In this document: positions 10,851-22,130 of the stretch, in pieces
How positions within the stretch are numbered: position 1 is the first letter of the stretch
How the letters are laid out: every line of letters begins with the position of its first letter
From: Sphagnum compactum
Lineage: Eukaryota > Bryophyta > Sphagnopsida > Sphagnales
Reading direction: 5' to 3'
Length of the DNA: 64,000 nt
Assembly (NCBI GenBank): GCA_965153455.1
Contig: OZ234502.1
Span: 7,285,495-7,349,494 of the forward strand
Program-made: the position numbers and the translations under genes
Notes under the pieces: generated by a model
What the model was told of the DNA's origin: nothing
Database searches by the model: none
What the model saw: only the letters and a program-made list of their open reading frames with translations

Positions 10851-12288
10851 AGTGAGTTTTCCTAGCTGTTTCATTTGCCTTTCCCTGTCCTTTCCCTTTC
10901 TGTCTTGGTTATGGTTGATTGAGGGGATGTGATTAGCACTGGTATTGCATGGCCTACCTCAACCAGAAAGTCTGCTAAAGCAGTACCATCATCAGCAGAA
11001 GTTGGTGTAGCCTTTCCAAACAACTTACCAAGTGACATCCCCTCACTGCTTTTACTAGTATCTGTCCTGGAAATGATATCATCAGGTACTGTGTCACCTG
11101 TGGCATAATAACCCTGTGGATTCAAGGATAAGTTGAGTTCTGTGTTGTCAATGTAGCAGAAACTTCAAATTTTATCTTCTTGGCTAGATTTCCTCGTAGA
11201 TAACTTGTTCCTCATATTTGGTCAGTTAGTCCTTAAGCAACCATTAGATGCCCACTGAGTACTGATTATGCAATCATTTTAGTTTCACCTCTTCACATAT
11301 GAGTTCAATATCTTTCAGGTGCCTTATGAGGTCTAATGTTTGTTCAATGCTCCCAAGGACTCTATTGGCAGTGGCAAACACTCTAATTCATTCCCCAAGC
11401 TTAATTGAACTTTTAATGGCTTCTCTTCAAAAAAGGTTTCAAATCACACCAGAGGCTAAAGCAAAGATCAAAATTGTTTAAACATCCAGCCAAGAGATCA
11501 AATCTGATGCCCCTGCAACTTTGAAAAGGCTTCGAAGTTGCAGAGGCTGCAGATTTGATCTCTTGGTTAGATTTCAGATTAGACAATTTATTTCTTTGTT
11601 TTGGCTAACGTGTGTATAGATGTTGCATCGGTATCCCCTCGGGTACAAATTTTGCGGTCTATTTAGCTAATCTCTTCACATAGGAGCTCCTCTTTCTTTT
11701 TTAGGTTTTTCCTTTTCATTTCTTATTTCATTTTTGATTTCTTTTGTTTTTTTGTTTTTGTGTAAGTGGTGGTTCGTTTTGCAGTACCAGCAGCTATTCA
11801 GAGATGATGATCAGGTTGATGGCAGCTTTGCACAGAATCAAGGAGACCTGCATTTTGTGTTTTATTATTCTTTCTGGTGCAGCATTTGCTGCAGTTCTTG
11901 TTTTGTTGCTTGCGGAATTAAAAGGTTTTGTGTACATGATCTCCTTGCATTTGAGAATTTTGGAACTTTGGGTCTTTCTGGATGCCCGCTCTAGTGGCTG
12001 CTTCTTTTGTAGAGTTTGGAATATATCATGGTGAGAGATCCTGGTATTCCTTTCCCAGCTCGCGGCACTAGCTTGCAAGTGCCACTCGCCAGCTGAATGA
12101 ATCGAGCTACTCATGATTTGCAGCCCGGCTCAATCTGCAACCGCTTGCATTGATTGAACCTCATAGTTTCTGATTTGCTCTAGACTAGATATTCATTTTT
12201 ATTTCTGCCTTCATGAGTTTGATAGTAATTAGTAGGTGGAATACTTATGTTGTCATTGTAAGGATCTTTTGATGGGTTTATTGGGCAG
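10851..12288. other. Intron-like stretch of the TnpA-like gene
   Basis: Begins with GTGAGT after a coding exon and ends with GGGCAG before the coiled-coil exon. Short frames inside (for example minus strand 10871-11125) show no recognisable family. T-rich tracts near 11690-11760 fit intronic DNA. Confidence 0.45.
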
Positions 12289-13416
12289 GCATCACAATCT
12301 CCCAGTTTGTTTTCTCGAATGACTGCCATTGAAAAGAAAGCTGCCAGAGATGAGTGGCCAAGTTTCCCAAGTTATTGAAGGGATGGATAAATTGAATGCT
12401 AAGGTAGAAGATTTCATGCAACAATTGCTAGCATGTCGAGAAGATGGTGTGAATGTGAGAATCCCCAAAACTGTTGCAGCCACTGTAAACATTGAAGAGG
12501 TAGATGTTCCTTCAAGGACTGGATCCCCTGAGATTCTTGGTGTTGCAAAGAGCCTGCATGAGGTTCTTCATTCAGATCATGATGGACGAGGGTCAGGCAC
12601 AACAGTGGTTGAGAGTGCCACACAATTAGCTCCAAAAGCCGATCATATCTCTACAGGAAAAGGGGTGGGCCAACAAGTGGATGGTGTTGTCCCTTCACAT
12701 GTCCCCAACTATGTGCTAGTAGGAGACGATATCCCCAACTATGTGCTAATAGGAGAGGATATGGGGCAGAATCCTAATATGTCAGGGAAGGACAAAGAAG
12801 TTGGAGTAGCTTGCAAAGGCGGTGACTGTGTAGATGAGAGCAACCGCCAACGCCCACCCTCAAAGGTACGATCTAAGTGCCCAACATGACCAACACATTA
12901 AAGTTAGAGTCTACGAAATGCTGTGGATTGTTCAATTGTGGGAGTACTCTTGCAGTGTATATCAAATGTGGCATATGTGTGGGATGTTGGGAATTGCACG
13001 AACTACATGGCTAAAATAGGACATAAGTTAGATTGTGGAAGCTAGATTTGTTGTTCTTTCTGTTACAATCTAAAGATTAAGAACATACCCACATTGTTTG
13101 GGGTCTAGGTGCATACAAGCTTCAAGGGAAATCATTGACATGGTTTCACATTTGTATTCATTGATGGATTTGGTGTGGCAGAAAGTGCAAAAAAAGGCAG
13201 CAAGTATGCCAGCACCTGAAGGAGGTGTGAGCAGTCGGCTACGCTCTAATATTGGTGCAAAGGTGGGGAATGTAGGAGAGAAGGCAAGGCAACAGGTAAG
13301 TTAATACCAACATGCTCTTGAGTATCTATGATTTATAACTAGGGAACACAAATGCCCTGTTTGACACAATGTTGTAACAAAAATTCCATTTTCCTAAATC
13401 GGTTGCTCATGGTAAA

Positions 13417-13724
13417 TTGAATGAAGGTTCTTTATTGGTTGATGTGCAGTTTAAAGTAGGGGAAGCAATTGTCTTATGTAACCTTGATGCGGAGGTTGTA
13501 GCGAAGGGGCTGATAACAGGTGTTGGAGGACAAGGATGTGTCCACCATGGGGTGCCAGTCAAGGAGTCATGGTTCCGAGTCCAGTTAAGTGAAATTGTGG
13601 CAGGTAAAGGCAACACCCCGTTGTTGGTGCAAATGAGAATGATGATCCCCCACAATGTGTGTTAAAGGATGTAATAGGTTCAAGCACTGTATGGGAAGGT
13701 CGTCTAATGCGAAAGCATGCTTAA
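13417..13724 (+). pseudogene. C-terminal exon of the TnpA-like gene, one frameshift
   Basis: Reads FKVGEAIVLCNLDAEVVAKG and VHHGVPVKESWFRVQLSEIV. This resembles the small beta-rich C-terminal domain that follows Transposase_24 in plant proteins (pattern: L..l..vVA.G, then V.V..V). That frame runs to a stop at 13663-13665. The +2 frame instead continues as DDPPQCVLKDVIGSS and ends WEGRLMRKHA with TAA at 13722-13724, a natural-looking C-terminus. A single small indel near 13612-13630, next to ACACCCCG, would join them. Confidence 0.65.
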
Positions 13725-14139
13725 GTTAGGGGCACTACAGGTCGGGAGCTAGTTGATTTTTGAATTCTGAAACCGACATATTTTGAGTAGTTATGGCCTT
13801 TTTTGGGTGTCAATGATATTTTAGACATTGTTAGGTTTAATAGACCTGATAGAGTGATGGATTCCTGGTTGCTGTAATTGGAACAATGGCCATTAAACCC
13901 CATTGGATGGAATTTCAATGTTATGACAAAGGGTAATTTGTTGGTTAAGTAACTGCAGATTTGTTACATGCAAAATTGCAAATCACAAATCTATGTGTGT
14001 AATATTTATTGGTTGATTTTTCAGCACTAGAGGAATATAATAGAAACCTGATATGTATAATGTACATTAGTTAAACTAGGTGTAGGTGTGCTCCTAATGC
14101 TAATGTGGCAATGGTTAATGCTACCAATCCTGATACATC
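13725..14139. other. Transition from TnpA-like gene to subterminal array
   Basis: Presumed 3' untranslated and flanking DNA of the TnpA-like gene. No recognisable coding text. Telomere-like CCCTAA motifs begin at its right edge. Confidence 0.4.
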
Positions 14140-15213
14140 ATAACCCTAAACCCTAATCCTAACCCTAAACCCTAACCCTAAAACATATTTAACCTGTATG
14201 ATGGAAAACCCTAACCCTAAACGTAACCCTAAAACATAGGTCAGCAGTTGCATCTGGAACTCACCAGTTGCCTATGCAACTAAATCTAACGGTTGTTGTA
14301 CTGCCACGTGGCGCACTACAACCGGTCTAGTGAAAAACCCTAACCCTAAAACATGGGTCAACAGTTGCATATGCAATTAAATCTAACGGTTGTTATGCTG
14401 CCACGTGGCGCACTGTAAACGGTCCGATGAAAAAACCCTAACCCTAACCCTATTCCTAAAACATGGGTTAGCAGTTGCATATGCAACTAAATCTAACGGT
14501 TGTTGTGCTGCCACGTGGCGCACTATAAACGGTCTGATGAAAAACTCATGTGCCTAACCCTAATCCTAAAACATGGGTCAGCAGTTACATATGCAACTAA
14601 ATCTAACGGTTGTTGTGCTGCCACGTAGCGCACTATAAACGGTCCGATGAAAAACCCCAATCCTAACCCTAACCCTAAAACATGGGATAGCAGTTGCATA
14701 CGCAACTAAATCTAACGGTTATTGTGCTGGCACGTGGCGCACTGTAAACGGTCCGATGAAAAAACCCCAACCCTAATCGTAACCCTAAAACATGGGTCAG
14801 CAGTTGCATATGCAACTAAATCTAACGGTTGTTGTGCTGGCACGTGGCGCACTGTAAACGGTCCGATGAAAAAACCCTAACCCTAACCCTATTCCTAAAA
14901 CATGGGTTAACAGTTGCATATGCAACTAAATCTAACGGTTGTTGTGCGGCCATGTGGCGCACTATAAACGGTCCGATGAAAAACCCCAACCCCAACCCTA
15001 ACCATAAAACATGGGTCAGCAGTTGCATATGCAACTAAATCTAACGGTTGTTGTGCTGGCACATGGCGCACTATAAACGGTCCGATGAAAAAACCCTAAT
15101 CCTAACCCTAACCGTAAAACATGGGTCAGCAGTTGCATATGCAACTAAATCTAACGGTTTTTGTGCTGCCACGTGGCGCACTATAAACGGTCCGATGAAA
15201 AACCCTAACCCTA
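14140..15213. repeat. Nine-copy 110-bp subterminal array with telomere-like motifs
   Basis: The anchor CTAACGG starts at 14286, 14383, 14493, 14603, 14712, 14822, 14932, 15041 and 15151, giving a period of 109-110 (97 for the first). Each unit carries a run of CCCTAA-type repeats, the perfect palindrome GTTGCATATGCAAC (or a one-base variant) and, in most units, CCACGTGG (a G-box core inside a longer GTGC..GCAC palindrome), then AAACGGTCCGATGAAAA. It lies 0.3 kb inside the CACTA terminus, where CACTA elements carry the binding repeats of their TnpA protein. I infer the same role here. Confidence 0.93.
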
Positions 15214-15480
15214 AGCCTACACGTGTTCGCATACAATTGGGTGAGCTAATTTGCATGTAACGCAGTGTGAACGCAACCCGTGTAGTTGCATGCAGTCGCA
15301 CTTACAACCGTAGGTATAGAATATGGGTGGATGAAACCGTATAACCCAACCGTATATACTTGCTCATATACGTACTGTGACATGCAACTAAAAGCGCCTG
15401 CAACTGGTTTTATGCAACTAGGCGAATTTGCAGTTGCATGTGTCGCATGCAACTGAAAATGCAACCAAACCAGTTGCATA
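15214..15480. repeat. Subterminal region with scattered GTTGCATG-type motifs
   Basis: Short direct and inverted copies of GTTGCA/TGCAAC (for example near 15290, 15380, 15410, 15435, 15470) continue the motif of the 110-bp array up to the terminus. Confidence 0.7.
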
Positions 15481-15513
15481 CGGTAGTTGCAAAATGGCAA
15501 ATTTCTAGTAGTG
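15481..15513 (-). mobile_element. Right terminal inverted repeat of the large CACTA element
   Basis: Reverse complement begins CACTACTAGAAATTTGCC and continues with TTTTGCAACTACCG. The three bases after the end are ATA, which should reappear next to the left end if this is a complete insertion. Confidence 0.85.
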
Positions 15514-15593
15514 ATATCTGCAATTAATCATGCACATGATGGAACTAATGAAAAGTATGAGCCAATTGAAATCTTACCTTCTGACTATTCAGA

Positions 15594-16010
15594 CATTTCA
15601 ACATTGATCTACTTTAATTGGACCATGAGGTACATGAAAATTTTGAATCCAAGGTCATGTAGTATGTACTTTCATTTTAGATTCTTTACATCAAACCAGA
15701 TGTGATTTGCTAAAACATTTCAACATTGAACCTTGGTTTTGACATAAATCCTTTACTAGATATAGCATGAAGCATGAGATATTGGAAATGAAAATTTCGT
15801 ATCTAGGGTCATGTAATACATACCTTCATTTAGATTCTTTGCATCAAACCAAGTATGATCTGCTAAAACATTTCAACATTGAACCTTGGCTTTTACATAG
15901 ATCCTTTACTAGATATAACATGAACCATGAAATACCAAAATTGAAAATTTTGAGTCTAAGGTCATGTATTACATACCTTCATTTTAAAATCTTTTCATCA
16001 AACCAAATTG
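15594..16010. repeat. Three diverged tandem copies, about 122-153 bp each
   Basis: CATTTCAACATTGA starts at 15594, 15716 and 15869. Each copy continues through GGTCATGTA and CTTCATTTTAGATTC to CATCAAACCA. The first copy is shorter. The open frame across the copies is probably a by-product of the repeat. Confidence 0.85.
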
Positions 16011-16229
16011 CACTGAACTGCAAGATATATTTACAAATTCCTTCGTTGTTCACCAAAAGTTTTTTGACCTTCAATTCTAGCACACATTTTGAATCAGTAG
16101 ATGGCATTTGTGGATTGAACGTTTGACCGTATTTTGTTGCCTTGATCTAAAGAAAATGTATTAACCTCTAAATGTCTAATTATCTTCAACCAAGGATTAG
16201 ATTATGAAGGGTTTGGTTTAGGATATTGG

Positions 16230-17165
16230 GTGAAGTTGCGGAGTACAACATGGTTTTCTATTTTTCTACTCATAGAATACGATGATGACCACGAGATTCA
16301 AAACTTTCAAATGTCAAAGTTGGCATTGTTTGAGATCACCAACCAACTAAGGCCATTGATTGTAAAGAAGGACACAAAGTACTGTCTTGCAATCCCTATG
16401 AAGGTTCAGGTTGCTTGTGTGTTTTACAAGCTATCACATGGTTTCAAACTTATTGACTTGCAAATGAATTGTTTGTGATAGGTAGATCGACGATGGGGTT
16501 GGTTTTATGAAAAGTTGTTAGGATTATTATCATTGTGTTTAGTAGCGTAATCTTTTGGCCCATGGGACAAAAGATGGAGGTGGTAATGATGGAGTTTAAA
16601 CATTGGCATGGATTACTAAGTGTGCATGGCGTCATAGATGGTACACACATCTCAATTCAAAACCCAAGCTTGCATTTGCTAAGGATTACTATTATCATAA
16701 AAGTGGAAGCAACTCAAGTGTGGTACATGTAGTTGTGGATGTTAGGAAGAGGTTTACTGACCTTTATGTTGGTTTACTTGGGAGCATAAATGATTCTTGA
16801 GTTCCATGAAAATTCGATTTGTACAAACAAGCTCAACATTGAAGGCTTTTTAGTTTCATGAAAGGAAATCAAGAAGGTTTTACACCTTACCTTTTTGGTG
16901 ATAAGGGGTACTCACTGCTCCCATGGATCATGATACTTCACAAGAAGGGACAACAACATTCTATGCTTGAACTTTGTACAATAAAAAGCATAAACAAGGG
17001 CGGTTGGTTGTTGAAAATGCCTTTGACATTTTGAAGTGAAATTTTTGGAGTCTTTGTACAAAAGTGACATTGATGTCAATTTGGTTATAGATGTCTTCAC
17101 ATGTTGACCAATTTGGATGTTAGTTGAAAATTGTGCAAAACAATGCTTGCAAGCATAGTAGGAAG
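16230..17165 (+). pseudogene. PIF/Harbinger transposase remnant
   Basis: Successive frames on the plus strand read WFSIFLLIEYDDDHEI, then FEITNQLRPLIVKKDTKY, ELFVIGRSTMGLVL, IFWPMGQKMEVVMMEF, VHGVIDGTHISIQNPS, FAKDYYYHKSG, VVVDVRKRFTDLYVGLLGS, YLFGDKGYSLLPWIMI and VVENAFDILK. This is the order of a plant PIF/Harbinger DDE transposase (PF13359). The candidate catalytic acids are the Asp of IDGTHI, the Asp of VVDV and the Glu of VVENAF. The copy has several frameshifts and stops. No flanking TTA/TAA duplication or terminal inverted repeat was pinned down. Confidence 0.88.
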
Positions 17166-17429
17166 ATCACCACCCAACAATGATGGTGAGCTTGAATCAT
17201 CTTCTTCCAAAAAACATGGTACAATTTCAATGAGGATGACGATCGATCCCAATGCAACTATCAATTCTCAAGTATCCATGGTGAGAAGTGAGCTGCAAAC
17301 AAAACTAAAGACAAAACCTTAATTGAAAACACAACGATGCACAAGATTTTTCCCTACTAAACATTTTAATATAAAAAAACAAAGATATCGAAAAGAAAGA
17401 AAGTAAAAATTACTTGGATTTCTGCAAAC

Positions 17430-17700
17430 AATTCAATGATGAGCTTGAACTTGCGGATTCTTGTGCTTGCTACAAGTGATGAATAGAACCAATGGAAAGA
17501 TTGCACAAGAGCTAATTAGAGCAAAAAGCTCAAGAGCAAGGAGAAATAGTGTTTGAGATCGAAGCAGGAGCACAAAACACAAGAGGAGATGAGAACGCAA
17601 GAGCATGGAAAGCACAGAGAGTGCAAGAGCACAAAGAGCATAGAAAGCACAAGAGCAGGGAGAGACTGCAAAGGAGCTTTAGGGTTTAGGGGTTTAAAGG
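17430..17700. repeat. A/G-rich degenerate repeat of AGAGCACAAGAGCA type
   Basis: Purine-rich short-period repeat. It ends near a telo-box-like TTTAGGGTTTAGGGG at about 17678. No credible coding text. Confidence 0.7.
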
Positions 17701-18330
17701 AGAGGTGTCAAACCGCAATTTGCTAAGGATGAAACAGCCAAAAAGCTACAAACCATTACACTCAAGTGTGGCCACAAATTTGGAAAAGACACGTAACTTT
17801 TTTGGAGCGTCGTTATTGATGTGGTAGGTGTGGACACAAAGGAAAAAAAGGTAGGAAAGCTAATTTCATAAAATTATGGGAAAAAAGTTTCGTCCTAACA
17901 CCTGTCACTATTGTCAGAGGTAGAGGGGGGAAAAAAAAATGGCCTACCACTAAGTGTGGCATGCCTTAAGACGCTTGGATGGGACTACTAGGTAGATAGA
18001 TACATATGGCTGGTTAGTACATCTAACTAACCAGTGTGGTTAGAAATGGGACAGACACAAATACAAGGTGGTACTGGTTTACTGTTCACTCTGGCCTTCC
18101 AGCCCTAGGTAGTCTAATATAAATGTGAATTGTGCTCCTCAATGCAACCTTTTGGCTACCGATTTATGGGAGGTCAAGAATGGAAAAAGGCTTAAAAAGT
18201 TCTTGAAAAGTTCAGCCTTCATTCCCTGAGACTTTTTGTGTAGGCCCCTTGAGGGGGGAACCACTGAGGTGAAATTCAGCCCAAAAAGAAATCGCAAGCT
18301 AGATGTGGGGTAAATTACCAACCAAATTAG
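17701..18330. other. No recognised feature
   Basis: Mixed-composition DNA with short chance frames only. A GTTCACTCTGGCC motif near 18083 recurs at 59370, hinting at a dispersed repeat. Confidence 0.3.
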
Positions 18331-18339
18331 GTACTTTTT

Positions 18340-19333
18340 GTCAGTAGTGTTGGAACATGCGAGTGTGAATGTGGGCACCACAAAAGCATTGTGTTAAAAT
18401 AAGCGACGTAGTGTGGACGGAGAGAACGAGATTTAAGCGCACACCGCATGAGGGCAGCACTGTATGAGGGCAATTCACACGCCGGACTCTGGACACAACG
18501 CATACACCAGAATAATGCACACGCGGACGGCAATCTGCAGAGCTCCGGGGAGCGATTGCCAAACACAGATACACGACAAAAATCTCGCCGGCAATAATAG
18601 CAAAACGGAGGTAATGAATCCCCAAAAAAGGAGTTGAAGATGAGTGACTCGGATGACGAGGCGGACCGAGAACCGTTAGTGTGTTAATCCAATGGCCAAC
18701 CTTGTGCTAATGCGTGCGCTAAGGACGTCTTGAACACTGATCTTTTGTTTCCGGGTGTTAAATCGGAAACGACGACGGGGATCTGTATCCTGCAGTGCAC
18801 AGAGCTATTATTCACTCAATGTTGTCGTTTCTTTTTTGCAGTTGGTTGATTCTTTTGCAGAAAATTAGGGCGTTAAAGTCTGTAAGCACTAAATGGCAAA
18901 CCTCTAGACTCTAGAGTCTACATCCGATTGGGCCTAGGTATGACAGTTGGCATCGGTGTTCTTTTCCGGATTGAAGTGACGATCATCCTTAGGAAGATGT
19001 ACAAAGAAACAGTGATCATTGGTACAAAATATTTAGCCAAATTTGGCTATAAACCATATATGAAGTACAAAATGCTTAATCAACCTTCTATATATGTGGA
19101 TACCAATTGAAAACCACATATGGAACTCTGGAGATTTTTCTTTTTTTTTTTAACCTCAATTTTGGCTATTGAAACCCTCCGAAATCACTTCATTTTTAAA
19201 TTAAAAAAATTAATTCCGGTTTTTGACAAAATTTCGCCAGTCAAAAACTGGCTGGAACGGGAGGCTGGTATAAGAACGCTCCGCAGGTCATACACTTTGT
19301 GCCAAGTTCATCGTCGGCAACTTGCTTGGCCGG

Positions 19334-19396
<63 letters not shown>

Positions 19397-20040
19397 GTCT
19401 CTAGAGTACCTGTAGTCCTGGAGATGGTTCCATGCATGTGCGGCCGATTCAAGTTTCGCAAGTGCAGCTCGGATGAATGCCAATTACTTCTTGAAATTTT
19501 CTTGGTCTGGTTTATGATGCAGATTCTTCATTTGCACAGTACTCTGCAAAAATGCTCCGTATTCGGCAAAAGAAGGGTCTGCATCATACACCTGAAGAAG
19601 AGAATTGTGTCATCTATTGTTGAAGCTACTGCAGCTCGGCCACTGAATATTGCAGGTTCGAGTTCATGTTAGGAACTTAGGATTTTTTTAATACTAGCGA
19701 ATGAAACAAGGTTCTATATCTTTATGCCAAATCACTTGTGTCTTGTCTTGCCATAGACCTACCGTGGATCTGTCTTTCAAATCTTTGAGATGTAAGCTAG
19801 ATACTCCAGAAAGACGCGATGCTGATCGATCACCCGCTGACTACCGTAGTCTCGTGCTGCAAGCCCGTCACAAGTTGGAGAGCGAAATTCTCAACAGCCC
19901 AATGAAGATCTTTTGACTTCCGCGGAACACAATTTAATTTCAGGCCCAGGATGATCTGAACATTTTTAGAACCCGAAACCAGTGTTGCAGAACTGTAGGG
20001 AGCGAAAAGTAACATCTGATAGGTCGCACAACGTTGATCT
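18340..20040. other. Stretch richer in G+C and CpG, unassigned
   Basis: By eye this stretch holds many CpG dinucleotides (for example 18415-18560, 18720-18790, 19805-19870), unlike the AT-rich flanks. A short frame at 18640-18687 reads MSDSDDEADREPLVC, and another ends ADYRSLVLQARHKLESEI (up to 19916). Neither was assigned to a family. It may be a broken host-gene 5' region or less methylated DNA. Confidence 0.35.
19339..19393. repeat. (AG)n microsatellite, about 27 units
   Basis: Uninterrupted AG dinucleotides. The Arg/Glu and Ser/Leu open frames across it on either strand are artefacts of the repeat. Confidence 0.97.
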
Positions 20041-20389
20041 GAACTCGAGTATGTCAGGAAAACAGCGATAATATAGAACTGAGCTCAGTTGGTTCAGTGA
20101 TTTACAGAACAACTGTATTGGTTATATGTGTATGAATGGTAGGTAGGATCTATTGGAGGTTGACTGAGCTTTTTGGTGCCTAAAAGACTGAAAAAGTTTC
20201 ACAAAGCTCCACTCTTCTGGCCACAATGGACCAGCCCCAACCAGTGCCCCATCCACTGGATGCCTGATATTACTCTGTTGTGGATGAACCTTAACTGAGT
20301 TAATATTTGGTTTCACCTTGGTAACCTATTCTGTATGAAATAAGTCTCATATATAGGTACATAGAAGAAAACAGGTAACTACTAGGGCA

Positions 20390-21660
20390 AGAGGCTAAAC
20401 TTGGCATATTATGTTAAATTTGGCTAAACTCGGTTATACTTAGCTATACTTAAATATATTAAACTAAATTTGGCTATACGAAACTATACTAGATTAAAAT
20501 AGGTTATATTAACCTAAACTTGGCAAAAGTAGATGATTTAGGTTCAATTTGGTTACACGTGGTTAAACTAGGCTATACTTGGTTATATTAGGTTGAACAT
20601 GGTTATATTAAATTATATTTAGCTAAATTAAGCTATATTAGGCTACATTTGGCAAAAGTAGGTTATTTAGGTTGAACCTGGCTTAGTTATAATTAGTTAT
20701 ACTTGACTATATTAAGTTAAATGTGGCTGTACTAAACTATATTTGGCTAAACTAGGTTATACTAGATTAAACTTGGCAAAAGTACATTATTTAAGTTAAA
20801 CTATGCTATACTAAACAATATTTGATTTAAACAAGTTATATTACGCTAAACGTGGCAAAAATAGGATATTTAAATTAAAATTGGTTAAATTAAGTTATAT
20901 TTGGCTAATCTTGACTACATTAAGCTAAACTTAACTATATTAAACTATACTAGGCTAAATTAGGTTATATTATGCTCAACTTGACAAAAGTGGATTATTT
21001 AAGTTAAACTTGGCTAAATCAGGCTAAACCAAGCTATACTTGGCTATATTAAATTAAATTTGGCTAAATTAAACTATACTTTGTTAAATTAGGCTATATT
21101 AGGTTAAACTTGGCAAAATTAGGTTATTTAGTTTAAACTTGGCTAAACTAAGTTATATTTGGCTATATTAAGTTACACTTGGTTAAATTAGGTTATACTA
21201 AGCTAAATTTGGCTAAGTAAGTTATTTATGGAAAACTTGGTTATAATAGGGTAAACTTGGCGAAAGTAATTTATATAGGTTAAATTTGGCTAAATTAAGC
21301 TATATTTGGCGATATTTGGCTATATTATGCTAAATTTGACTAGTATGTTATTTAAAATAAAGTTAATTATAACACCAACTTTGGCAAAAGTAGGTTATTT
21401 AAATTAAACTTGGTTATACTAGGCTAAATTGGGCAAACTTTGATAAAATTAAAATATTTAGGAGAAATTTGACAAAATTAAATGATTTAAGCAAAACTTA
21501 GTAAAATTTGGATACTTAAACTAAAGTAGTCAAAATTTGGTTAAATTTGGTTAATTCAAGATATTTAGGCTAAATTATGTTAATTTAATCTATTTTGATT
21601 AAATTTGGTTGGATTGTATTACCTAAGAAAACTTAGGGCAAAATTAAGTTATTTGCTAAA
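20390..21660. repeat. Degenerate GGCTAAACTTGG-type minisatellite
   Basis: About 1.27 kb built from variable 10-12-base words: GGCTAAACTTGG, GGCTATATTA, GGTTATATTA and GGCAAAAGTAGGTTATTTA. The array lacks a fixed period but keeps one strand orientation (GG-rich words on the plus strand). It is AT-rich and non-coding. Confidence 0.85.
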
Positions 21661-21879
21661 TTAAATTAAACAAATATACATAAACTAAACCAAGCTACTT
21701 AGACTAAATTTATAAACTAAATCTAATGGAAGTTAATCTTAGAAGTTAAATTGAGAACATTAAACCTAAAGGTTTAAATTTAATCAACTAAAATCTAGAG
21801 GTTAAAGTAGGTTAAACCAAAACCAAACCTAGGTCAAATGTAGGCCAATTTGTATTAAACTTAGTTACATTTTTATATT

Positions 21880-22130
21880 TATTTAAAGTTTTTAATTGGT
21901 CAAATAATGTCAATTATATTCAATATGATTATTAATTGTGTAGTCATAATTTATAGTCATATAATTACCTATAGTCATATTTATAGTCATGTAGTCCTAA
22001 TAATGGTTGCAGTCAAAATAATGAAAGTGACTAAAATCCAAATATGACTACATGACTACACTTGGATAGTAATTGCAAGCTATCCTAGTCATGAAAACCA
22101 TGTTTTGGCATGTAGGTATTTACTTACCAT
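21880..22130. repeat. Dispersed repeat, related to 44715-44850
   Basis: Shares blocks in the same order with the DNA just right of the Helitron: TGACTACATGACTA and then CTAGTCATGAAA followed by CATGTTTTG. The copies are diverged. Confidence 0.55.

Larger units (their letters stand above)
6424..13724 (+). pseudogene. CACTA accessory transposase gene (TnpA-like, Transposase_24)
   Basis: This is a multi-exon gene on the plus strand. Likely exons: 6424-6617 (acidic start, then NPYILARNRRVAQLKQRLAE, donor GTGAGT); about 7050-7359 (basic KRRSTRNAGKPHR then a Ser/Glu-rich run, donor GTAATG); about 9640-9888 (MVLEVQNAHGMLDN); 9894-10643 (the conserved domain); 10769-10850 (RHRRSPSISEMATVG, donor GTGAGT); about 12290-12865 (coiled-coil-like MDKLNAKVEDFMQQLL); about 13100-13300; and about 13440-13724. 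The product resembles plant Ptta/En/Spm proteins (PF03004), which bind subterminal repeats and assist the Tnp2 transposase. Lesions: a frame change near 12350-12378 and one near 13612-13630. Exon edges are my inference from splice signals and coding text. Confidence 0.7.
1..15513. mobile_element. Large CACTA (En/Spm) DNA transposon, right part
   Basis: The right end is seen directly: the sequence ends in TAGTG at 15509-15513, and its reverse complement CACTACTAGAAATTTGC is a classic CACTA terminal inverted repeat. Inside lie both proteins expected of this superfamily, a Tnp2 transposase (minus strand, from about 1485 to the window edge) and a Transposase_24/TnpA-like gene (plus strand, 6424-13724). 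A subterminal tandem array sits at 14140-15213. The left terminus is outside the window, so the element is longer than 15.5 kb and its 3-bp target duplication cannot be checked. Between the two transposase genes lie pieces of unrelated genes, as in gene-capturing CACTA elements. The divergent orientation of the two genes is unusual for En/Spm, so two nested CACTA elements remain possible. Confidence 0.85.

Noticed and set aside
14140-15213. Chromosome end or ancient telomere fusion because of CCCTAA repeats
   Set aside because: The telomere-like runs are short, imperfect and confined to one part of a 110-bp unit, and the array sits just inside a CACTA terminus.
15767-16126. 119-codon hypothetical protein
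   Set aside because: It lies across three diverged tandem DNA repeats and has no family features; openness is likely incidental.
19241-19672. Arg/Glu-rich or Ser/Leu-rich proteins on both strands
   Set aside because: They are translations of the (AG)n microsatellite.
20390-21660. Centromeric satellite
   Set aside because: No fixed period or long monomer, only 1.3 kb, and its words resemble the interior of a CACTA element.
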